DNA from: Planctomycetota bacterium | GTDB taxonomy: Bacteria; Planctomycetota; UBA8742; UBA2392 | Assembly: GCA_016712285.1 (NCBI GenBank) | Contig: JADJRK010000001.1 | Span: 2,356,001 to 2,420,000 of the forward strand | Direction: 5' to 3' | Length of the DNA: 64,000 bases | Shown here: piece after piece, positions 41,049 through 48,982 of the stretch | How positions within the stretch are numbered: the stretch's first letter is position 1 | How the letters are laid out: each line of letters begins with the position of its first letter | Notes under the pieces: model-generated | What the model was told of the DNA's origin: nothing | Seen by the model: only the letters and a program-made list of their open reading frames with translations | Database searches by the model: none | Position numbers and translations under genes: made by a program

Positions 41049-41345
41049 ATGGGGCAGGACCCGGCCAAGCGCCTGAAAGAGTTTCACGGCAAGACCGTGG
41101 CGGTCGAGACGTGCCGCAAGCAGACATTTATCGGGCGCTGCTCAAGGTTTGAAAAAGACAACCTGATCATGGTGGACCTTGACCACTTCCACGGCGGGTG
41201 GGACGAGAACGAAGAGACACTGGAGAGCGCCGTAAGCTTCGGGCATTGGCCGGTGATCAAGAAAGTCTTTATCGCCAAAGCCGACATCACACGCATGGAC
41301 CTGCTGGTAAAGACACCATGGAAGGGCGAAGTGCGGAGTGTGTAG
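41049..41345 (+). CDS. Small Sm-like paralogue 2, function unknown
   Basis: The ATG at 41049 lies two bases after the stop of paralogue 1 and gives 98 residues. It is the closest relative of paralogue 1: both have VxVET, QTFIGR, LDHFHGG and the ending ITRMDLL. Both also keep a tryptophan (WPVIKK in this copy) in the second half. It has three lysine-rich surface patches (KRLKEFHGK, CRKQ, VKTPWKGE) that could contact nucleic acid if the Sm-like fold is right. A repeat-rich gap of about 125 bases separates it from paralogue 3. Confidence 0.75.
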   Translation: MGQDPAKRLKEFHGKTVAVETCRKQTFIGRCSRFEKDNLIMVDLDHFHGGWDENEETLESAVSFGHWPVIKKVFIAKADITRMDLLVKTPWKGEVRSV

Positions 41346-41350
41346 GGCCT

Positions 41351-41399
41351 AGTGCGTTGTGCTTAGTGCGTTGTGCTTAGTGCGCGGTGCGTAGTGAAG
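41351..41399. repeat. Heptamer-period tandem array
   Basis: AGTGCGT and TGTGCTT alternate twice, followed by AGTGCGC, GGTGCGT and AGTGAAG, all in seven-base register. It starts five bases after the stop of paralogue 2. Confidence 0.75.
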
Positions 41400-41432
41400 G
41401 TATGCGGCACGGCCGGCGGCGCGCTGAGAGCA

Positions 41433-41467
41433 GAACCCAGAACTCGGAACCCAGAACCCGGAACTCA
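41433..41467. repeat. Heptamer-period tandem array
   Basis: GAACCCA, GAACTCG, GAACCCA, GAACCCG and GAACTCA run in perfect seven-base register and end four bases before the ATG of paralogue 3, so the array forms its 5' leader. Confidence 0.75.
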
Positions 41468-41470
41468 CAC

Positions 41471-41749
41471 ATGGGTACATTTCATTCAGACAAGGGCGCG
41501 CTGCACGGCATTACCGTCGTCGTGCGCACCAAGGCGGGCCCGGTCTTTGTCGGCCGCTGCGACACGGTCACGCCCCATGGCGTTTACCTGAAAGACGCGC
41601 AGCGCCACGCCGACGGCGACGACGGCAAATCGATCGACGAGTTTCTGCAGGCGGCTGTGCAGTGGGGCCACTGGCCGAAGCTGCCCGTGGTCGAAATCCC
41701 GGCTGGCGATGTGATCGAAGTGGTACGGCTGGCCGAGCTTGCAACCTGA
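41471..41749 (+). CDS. Small Sm-like paralogue 3, function unknown
   Basis: The ATG at 41471 gives 92 residues. It is the most divergent of the three: it keeps LHGITVVVRT, FVGR, the AVQWGHWP segment (shared as SFGHWP or QWGVWA in the other two) and a final strand DVIEVVRL, but has lost the DHFHGG box in favour of RHADGDDG. A heptamer array directly precedes the ATG and there is no Shine-Dalgarno sequence, so translation may depend on coupling or an unusual leader. Function unknown. Confidence 0.7.
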   Translation: MGTFHSDKGALHGITVVVRTKAGPVFVGRCDTVTPHGVYLKDAQRHADGDDGKSIDEFLQAAVQWGHWPKLPVVEIPAGDVIEVVRLAELAT

Positions 41750-41756
41750 GTCGGCG

Positions 41757-41835
41757 CAATCGCCATTGCCCAATTCGCAATGACGGCTTGAGTGCAGAGC
41801 ATTGCCAATTCACCACGGTTCATTGAACATCGAAG
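41757..41835. repeat. Degenerate heptamer-period sequence
   Basis: CAATCGC, CATTGCC, CAATTCG and CAATGAC are contiguous, and after a break ATTGCCA, ATTCACC, ACGGTTC, ATTGAAC and ATCGAAG continue a seven-base rhythm up to the next start codon. Decay is greater than in the other arrays. Confidence 0.5.
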
Positions 41836-41841
41836 TTCACC

Positions 41842-42120
41842 ATGGGTTGCCTGTTCGCCATCCTAGCGCTGCTTTCACCGCGGATCTTGCTGGCCGTGCT
41901 GTGGATTTTCACGCCCTACGTGACCAAGGCGTTTGACCTGTGGCTGTGGCCGCTGCTGGGCCTGATCTTCATGCCGGTGATGACGCTGGCGCTGGTGTGG
42001 GCCTACAACACAGAGTTCGGATGGCTGCAAATTGCAGCCATTGTGATCGGCGCGATGATCGACCTGGGCGGCAACAGCGAAGCCGAACGCCGCCGGCGCC
42101 GACAACGACCACGGGACTGA
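41842..42120 (+). CDS. Small integral membrane protein
   Basis: The 92-residue product has two or three hydrophobic segments (about residues 4-24, 32-55 and 62-75) and a very basic C-terminus rich in Arg (AERRRRRQRPRD), suggesting the C-terminus is cytoplasmic. No family is recognised. The start codon lacks a ribosome site; the upstream DNA is a degenerate heptamer repeat. It is the last gene of the mrp-side block and is convergent with the secreted protein gene at 42386. Confidence 0.65.
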   Translation: MGCLFAILALLSPRILLAVLWIFTPYVTKAFDLWLWPLLGLIFMPVMTLALVWAYNTEFGWLQIAAIVIGAMIDLGGNSEAERRRRRQRPRD

Positions 42121-42155
42121 CGCGCCAGCCGGATAAGCACGACAGCAACGCCCTT

Positions 42156-42203
42156 GGTGTTGCGGGCTTCCAGCCCGCAGGTGTTGCAGGCCTCTGGCCT
42201 GCA
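42156..42203 (+). repeat. Two 24-bp palindromic units
   Basis: Each unit is a GGTGT linker plus a 19-base hairpin with 8-bp arms and a 3-base loop: TGCGGGCT-TCC-AGCCCGCA and TGCAGGCC-TCT-GGCCTGCA. The units abut exactly. Arm sequences differ but pairing is kept. Confidence 0.8.
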
Positions 42204-42320
42204 CGTGGGGTGCCCGTCCCGCCTGCGGGCAGGAGCGCCCTTCGGCGCGCAGGCCCGGGCGCCTCAGCGGGCCGGCCGTGTCCGCCGGAGCTTCAGCGAA
42301 GGTGGAAGGCCCGCCACACC

Positions 42321-42368
42321 TGCGCGCGAGACGCGCACAACACGTGCAGCCGAGACGGCCGCAACACA
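42321..42368 (-). repeat. Two 24-bp palindromic units, inverted relative to the first pair
   Basis: Read on the minus strand: linker TGTGT with TGCGGCCG-TCT-CGGCTGCA, then linker CGTGT with TGTGCGCG-TCT-CGCGCGCA. Each has one G-T pair in an otherwise complete 8-bp stem. A decayed fifth unit follows. Confidence 0.75.
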
Positions 42369-42385
42369 ATTGCAGGATGCGAGCG

Positions 42386-43432
42386 TTAGCCCTTCTCGAA
42401 CTTGGTGACGGCAGCTTTGAGTTCTTCTTCGGTGTCGTACCACGTAAAGGTGCCGTCACCGCCGGCCCAGGTGAAGATCAGCAGACAATAGCCGACGCTT
42501 TCATTGCCTTCCGTGCCTTCGCATGCAATGGCGCCCTGTTTGGCCGTGGACCAGACCTCGTCACGTCCCTTGCAGTACTGGCCCGCCAGTTCACGGGTCG
42601 TCATGTTGCATCCGCCGATATCAAATTTGCCGGTGAGGTTGGAGGGTGCTGACCCCATCTTGGCGTAGGCCACGCGCGCTTGATTTTTGAAATTGCCGAG
42701 CAGCTGTTCGCCGTCGGCGCGTTTGGTGGCGCGGGTGCCGGCCATGGCCGCGTCGCCCGCCGGGCTGGGGACTTCGCATTTGACCTCTTCGGCGCCGACC
42801 TGGCCGGTGATGCTCACCACGTACCAGTCGGCTTCGGTCTCGGCCACGCAGTGCACGACCAGCACATCCTCGAATCGGTTCGCGAAGGTGACTTCCCCGA
42901 ACGTGCGGATTCGGGTGCGGTTCTTTCCCACCGGCTGGTCCGTGTGAAACACCGTCCGGTCAACCAGATGCCATTTGGCGGCGAGACGGTCTTTGACCTT
43001 GTCGTTGCCCTGCAGTTTCAACTGGCCGCACTTCAGCGCCAGCAACTGGTGGGCCTTGAGCGCGATCATGTCGTCGTACGTGCGGATCTTGTAGCGGTCG
43101 GCGGGGTCGTGCTTGTGCGCCCACTTGACGAGTTCGGCCTCGGCTTCGGCCTTCCGTTCTTCGTCTTTGGCTGCGCGTTTGGCTTCTTCTTTCATGCTCT
43201 CGACCCACACTTCGTGCATCCAGTCGGCGGACCCGCGAATCCAGGGCGCGAAGGCGTTGTAGAGCTCTGCATCGGTGCCGGACAACATCGCCTTCAGCGC
43301 GGTTTCCGACTTGCCCTGCAACTGCCCGCCCTCGGCGCCGCTTGTCTGGGCGCTGTGCTGCGGCGCGAGCAAGAGAGTCAGCGCGCAGACAGCCAGAATC
43401 ACCAGCGCCGCGAGTTTGGTTTGCGAAGCCAT
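42386..43432 (-). CDS. Secreted protein of unknown function with shared C-terminal domain
   Basis: The ATG at 43432 has AGGAGA upstream and begins a signal peptide (ASQTKLAALVILAVCALTLLL), so I use it rather than the longer frame; 348 residues. A charged helical region follows (EEAKRAAKDEERKAEAEAEL). The last 105 or so residues (LGNFKNQARVAYAKMGSAPSNLTG ... WYDTEEEL, quoted here in part) are homologous to the C-terminal part of the lipoprotein encoded upstream at 43558-44037. Several cysteines could form disulfides outside the membrane. No known family is recognised. Confidence 0.8.
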   Translation of the reverse strand: MASQTKLAALVILAVCALTLLLAPQHSAQTSGAEGGQLQGKSETALKAMLSGTDAELYNAFAPWIRGSADWMHEVWVESMKEEAKRAAKDEERKAEAEAELVKWAHKHDPADRYKIRTYDDMIALKAHQLLALKCGQLKLQGNDKVKDRLAAKWHLVDRTVFHTDQPVGKNRTRIRTFGEVTFANRFEDVLVVHCVAETEADWYVVSITGQVGAEEVKCEVPSPAGDAAMAGTRATKRADGEQLLGNFKNQARVAYAKMGSAPSNLTGKFDIGGCNMTTRELAGQYCKGRDEVWSTAKQGAIACEGTEGNESVGYCLLIFTWAGGDGTFTWYDTEEELKAAVTKFEKG

Positions 43433-43557
43433 GGTCTTCTCCTGTTCAAGAGACTCGCAAGTGTACTGTGTGGTTCGGCACGATTGCCACCATGGACTAA
43501 CGGCAACTGGGCAAAAGAAATCCGGCCGGGTTGCCCCGGCCGGTGGGTTCGCTTTGC

Positions 43558-44037
43558 TTACTTCGCGGTCTGGAATGCCTTCAGCGCGTCTTCGAGTTTT
43601 TCCTTGGTGTCGTACCACTCATAGTCGCTCTCGCCGCCGGCATAGTTGAAATAGACGGCGCCATAGCCGTACTCTGCGCCTGCAAGCGGCTCACAGGCCA
43701 GGGCGCCTCGTTCCATGTCTGGTTTCTTGTAAACCACGTCCCGCACCTGGTAATGCTCGTTTTTCAGATCGTCCGCCGAGACTTTACCTCCACCGCCGTC
43801 TATGTCCCCAGTCAACGTCTTGGGCGCAACCCCCGTCTTCGCATACGAGACACGGGCCCAGTTCTTGAGTGAACCAAGCATGTCCTCTGCCTTCAGCCGG
43901 GCGTCGCTGACTTCCTTGTCGCCGGCGTCGGCTGCGCCATTCGCGGCCTGATTGGCAGTGCCGCCGCCATTGGCTGTCGAATTGGCGCCACAGCCGGCCA
44001 GCAGCGTGAAGATCATCACCGAAAGCACGATTCGCAT
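43558..44037 (-). CDS. Small lipoprotein sharing a C-terminal domain with its neighbour
   Basis: The ATG at 44037 is preceded by GGAG and begins a lipoprotein signal (MRIVLSVMIFTLLAGC); 159 residues. After a Gly/Asn/Ala linker comes the domain also present in the next gene on the strand: LGSLKNWARVSYAKTG, LTGDIDGGG and YEWYDTKEKLEDAL. The domain occupies essentially the whole mature protein. The gene pair looks like a duplication followed by fusion to a longer N-terminal part in one copy. Function unknown; envelope location is likely. Confidence 0.8.
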   Translation of the reverse strand: MRIVLSVMIFTLLAGCGANSTANGGGTANQAANGAADAGDKEVSDARLKAEDMLGSLKNWARVSYAKTGVAPKTLTGDIDGGGGKVSADDLKNEHYQVRDVVYKKPDMERGALACEPLAGAEYGYGAVYFNYAGGESDYEWYDTKEKLEDALKAFQTAK

Positions 44038-44341
44038 ATCCGTCTCCGCAGGGATCAACCGGTTGGAAAGCCTTTAGTGTGGCAGGTTGCAGCAATGCGG
44101 CACTTCAGGCAATAGCCAACTGCACGGGGGAGGCGGGGGCGTACACAGTGGGCACGGGGTTTGCACACCGCATCTCGCGCGCATTCCGGAATCAATCGCC
44201 TGCCGAGGCGCGTTTTATCAACAATTGGGGGCGATTGTGCCTGTTGACGCAGCGTTGACGCACCTGCCGCTCAGGGCTACCGTTGAAGCTGAGTGATTCT
44301 CTTTACTCTGGCGCTGGGGGCAGCGCCGCACTGAGGCAAAC
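44038..44341 (+). promoter_or_regulatory. Divergent intergenic region with clpC promoters and leader hairpin
   Basis: On the plus strand, TTGACG (44255-44260) and TACCGT (44278-44283) are 17 bases apart, and TTGAAG (44283-44288) and TACTCT (44304-44309) are 15 apart. A second TTGACG at 44244 forms a direct repeat. A 7-bp hairpin with a four-G loop (44310-44327) lies between the second -10 and the ribosome site. No CIRCE or CtsR operator was recognised. Confidence 0.5.
44310..44327 (+). other. Leader hairpin upstream of clpC
   Basis: GGCGCTG and CAGCGCC pair around GGGG, starting immediately after the TACTCT -10 element and ending five bases before the GAGG ribosome site. It would stand at or near the 5' end of the mRNA made from the nearer promoter. 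Confidence 0.45.
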
Positions 44342-46933
<2,592 letters not shown>

Positions 46934-46947
46934 AGACACGATCACCC

Positions 46948-46979
46948 AACACAGCCCCGGCGCGAGCAGGGGCTGTGTT
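46948..46979 (+). terminator. Terminator downstream of clpC
   Basis: AACACAGCCCC and GGGGCTGTGTT form a perfect 11-bp stem 15 bases after the clpC stop, followed by CTTGT. The ribosome site of the next gene begins only a few bases later. Confidence 0.65.
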
Positions 46980-46996
46980 CTTGTCAGGAGGCACCC

Positions 46997-47533
46997 ATGA
47001 GCCAGGAACCGAGAGTGCGCGGCTTTCTTGCCATGTCGTTGGATGGCTTCATCGCCGGCCCCAACGACGAGATCGACTGGCTGAACGTGGCCGACGGATC
47101 AGAAGACACGTTCACGCCGTTCTTCAAGCAGATCGGCGCCCTGCTGATGGGGCGGCGCAGCTACGACGTCGCAAGCGGCTTCGACGGTCCGTGGCCCTAT
47201 GGCGACACGCCGGTGCTGGTGGCAACGCACCGCGACCTCAAGCCGAAAGCACCAAGCGTGAGTGCGTGCGCCGGGACGATCGCCGAGCTGGTCACGAAGG
47301 CCAAGGCGACTTCGGCGCCCAAAGACGTGTACATCGACGGTGGTCAGATCGTTCGGCAGGCGCTGGATGCGGGGCTGGTCGACGAGATCACGGTAACGCT
47401 GATCCCGACGGTGCTGGGCAAAGGCATCGCGCTGTTTCACGGCGTCGAGCGGCAACACGGGCTGGAACTCGTAGGCGAACGCGCGATAGGCAAGGGACTG
47501 GTCTCGCTGGTCTACGTGCCCAAGCGCCCGTAA
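46997..47533 (+). CDS. Dihydrofolate reductase family protein (RibD C-terminal-like)
   Basis: The 178-residue protein matches the small DHFR/RibD-C family: MSLDGFIAGPNDEIDWL at the N-terminus, LLMGRRSYD in the middle, DVYIDGGQIVRQAL and ITVTLIPTVLGKGIALF near the end. These proteins bind NADPH; the substrate is mostly unknown, and they are not proven dihydrofolate reductases. AGGAGG precedes the ATG by six bases. The hairpin after clpC partly separates it from that gene. Confidence 0.93.
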   Translation: MSQEPRVRGFLAMSLDGFIAGPNDEIDWLNVADGSEDTFTPFFKQIGALLMGRRSYDVASGFDGPWPYGDTPVLVATHRDLKPKAPSVSACAGTIAELVTKAKATSAPKDVYIDGGQIVRQALDAGLVDEITVTLIPTVLGKGIALFHGVERQHGLELVGERAIGKGLVSLVYVPKRP

Positions 47534-47635
47534 ACGAAGCGGCCGCGCTGCCGCCAGTCATCGGCTCGCCTTCGCCAAGGCTTCGGCGGGCAGAATTCGC
47601 GGCCAGAGCGACTCTTGGATTTCGTCATTGCCAAC

Positions 47636-47730
47636 TCTGGCCTGCCAGACGAAGCGGCGCCGGACGACTGTCCGTCACTGCAAAGTCTGGCTCGCCAGAC
47701 GTAGCACGTCCCGGAGCTGCGCTCCGGGAC
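47636..47730. repeat. Cluster of four palindromes before tRNA-Ala(CGC)
   Basis: Perfect hairpins lie at 47636-47649 (TCTGGC/GCCAGA), 47661-47674 (CGGAC/GTCCG), 47685-47700 (GTCTGGC/GCCAGAC) and 47708-47730 (GTCCCGGAGC/GCTCCGGGAC). AAGTCTGG recurs before the third hairpin and at the tRNA 3' flank (from 47736). Confidence 0.65.
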
Positions 47731-47740
47731 GCGCGAAGTC

Positions 47741-47816
47741 TGGTGGACCCGAGGGGATTCGAACCCCTGACCTATGCATTGCGAACGCATCGCTCTACCA
47801 ACTGAGCTACGGGCCC
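47741..47816 (-). tRNA. tRNA-Ala (anticodon CGC)
   Basis: The acceptor GGGCCCG pairs with CGGGTCC including the G3-U70 alanine identity pair; the anticodon loop TTCGCAA gives CGC; CCA is encoded at 47741-47743. It reads the abundant GCG alanine codons of this high-G+C genome. Confidence 0.95.
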
Positions 47817-47871
47817 ATCGCGTGCGGAAAGGTACTTACGCCTGCGCTCTCCGCAACTGGGCGCTGCCTGC

Positions 47872-47877
47872 TATAAC
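47872..47877 (+). promoter_or_regulatory. -10 element of predicted leaderless promoter, TPR-like exported protein
   Basis: TATAAC with TGC before it (extended -10) ends six bases before the ATG at 47884. No Shine-Dalgarno sequence. Confidence 0.5.
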
Positions 47878-47883
47878 GATTCC

Positions 47884-48972
47884 ATGATGCGCCTGGCACC
47901 ACAGTTCGTCGTCATCGCCGTTGCGATGACAATCGCCGCGCTGCTACCGGCACCCGATCGCGCACAAGCCGACACCGCCGAAATCGCCCGCACCACCGGC
48001 ATCCGCGTGCTTGGCGCAACTCGCGGCTATGCCACGACCGCGCTGTGGCTGCGCGCCGGCGACGCCTACCGCCGCGGCGACTACTACGAAACACTGGCGG
48101 CTTACCAGCTGATCCAGCAGTTGCAGCCGCGCAACCCCGCGGTCTACAGCTATCTGTCCTGGAACCAGGCATACAACATCAGTGCCCCGTTTCCGGAGTA
48201 CGCGGCCCGCGAAGAATGGGTGATTCGCGGCCTGCGCACGCTGCACGACGGGCAAGACCGCATGCCAGCCGACGCGTCGCTGCGCCAGGAAGAGTGGCAC
48301 TTTCTGCTCAACCGCACGATCGGCTATCCGGTCAGCCTGCTCAGCGTCGAGTTGCAGCGCTACCGCGACGCCGACAACGGCTGGGCGGTGATTGTCGAAG
48401 AACAGCTGCTGAAGCTGAGCAATGAGCTGACAGACGCGCAGCAGGCCCAGCTGGAAGAATTCCTGCGTGAAGTCGGCGCCCACATCAGCCTGTTTCGCGT
48501 GCTGCTGCTGAAAGAGTCTGAGCGCACCCGCATGCTGGACCCGGCCTTCGAATTGCTGCCACCCGAGCAGCAGGGCGACCTTGGCACCGAGTTTCACCCC
48601 TTTGAGCGCGATCAGGCGCGCGCGTTTTTCGCGCTCGATATGCCGGTGCAGGAACTGCTGACGCTCGCCCACTGGTGCCGCCTGCACCTGATGACGCTGA
48701 CCCTGCGCCCGGCCCTTGAAATGCAGCCTCGCAACCTGCAGGTCGATATCAGCCTGATCATCTCGTATCGCCTGGCGTGGCAGTACTTTCCCGCCGGCGG
48801 AAAGCTGGCTGAACATTTCCTTGCCGGGTACCAAGAGGGTGTTGCAGTTGCGTTGCGTGCGGGTATAGAGAACGCCCGCCGCAGGGGCGGGGAGCAAGGC
48901 CAAATCGAGTTCCTGGCCCACGCGCGCGAGAACCTTGAGGACGTGCCTGAACTGCTTGAGCGCACAGAGTAG
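47884..48972 (+). CDS. Exported TPR-like protein of unknown function
   Basis: The 362-residue product starts with a hydrophobic signal or anchor (about residues 5-23) and continues with LGATRGYATTALWLRAGDAYRRGDYYETLAAYQLIQ, given here only in part, a pattern I associate with a planctomycete and verrucomicrobial family in which a membrane-linked TPR domain follows an LGxxRGxAxxxLW box; PAVYSYLSWNQAYNIS is the next conserved piece. No enzymatic motif is visible. It is ten bases upstream of the pyrophosphatase gene and probably cotranscribed with it. Confidence 0.75.
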   Translation: MMRLAPQFVVIAVAMTIAALLPAPDRAQADTAEIARTTGIRVLGATRGYATTALWLRAGDAYRRGDYYETLAAYQLIQQLQPRNPAVYSYLSWNQAYNISAPFPEYAAREEWVIRGLRTLHDGQDRMPADASLRQEEWHFLLNRTIGYPVSLLSVELQRYRDADNGWAVIVEEQLLKLSNELTDAQQAQLEEFLREVGAHISLFRVLLLKESERTRMLDPAFELLPPEQQGDLGTEFHPFERDQARAFFALDMPVQELLTLAHWCRLHLMTLTLRPALEMQPRNLQVDISLIISYRLAWQYFPAGGKLAEHFLAGYQEGVAVALRAGIENARRRGGEQGQIEFLAHARENLEDVPELLERTE

Positions 48973-48982
48973 GGAGACTTAG

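Noticed and set aside
42150..42375. Possible CRISPR array
   Set aside because: The units are hairpins that abut without unique spacers and change orientation, and there are no cas genes; this is a palindromic repeat, not CRISPR.
46948..46979. Attenuator or riboswitch controlling the DHFR-like gene
   Set aside because: A single simple hairpin after a stop codon is fully explained as the clpC terminator; no aptamer-like conserved structure is visible.
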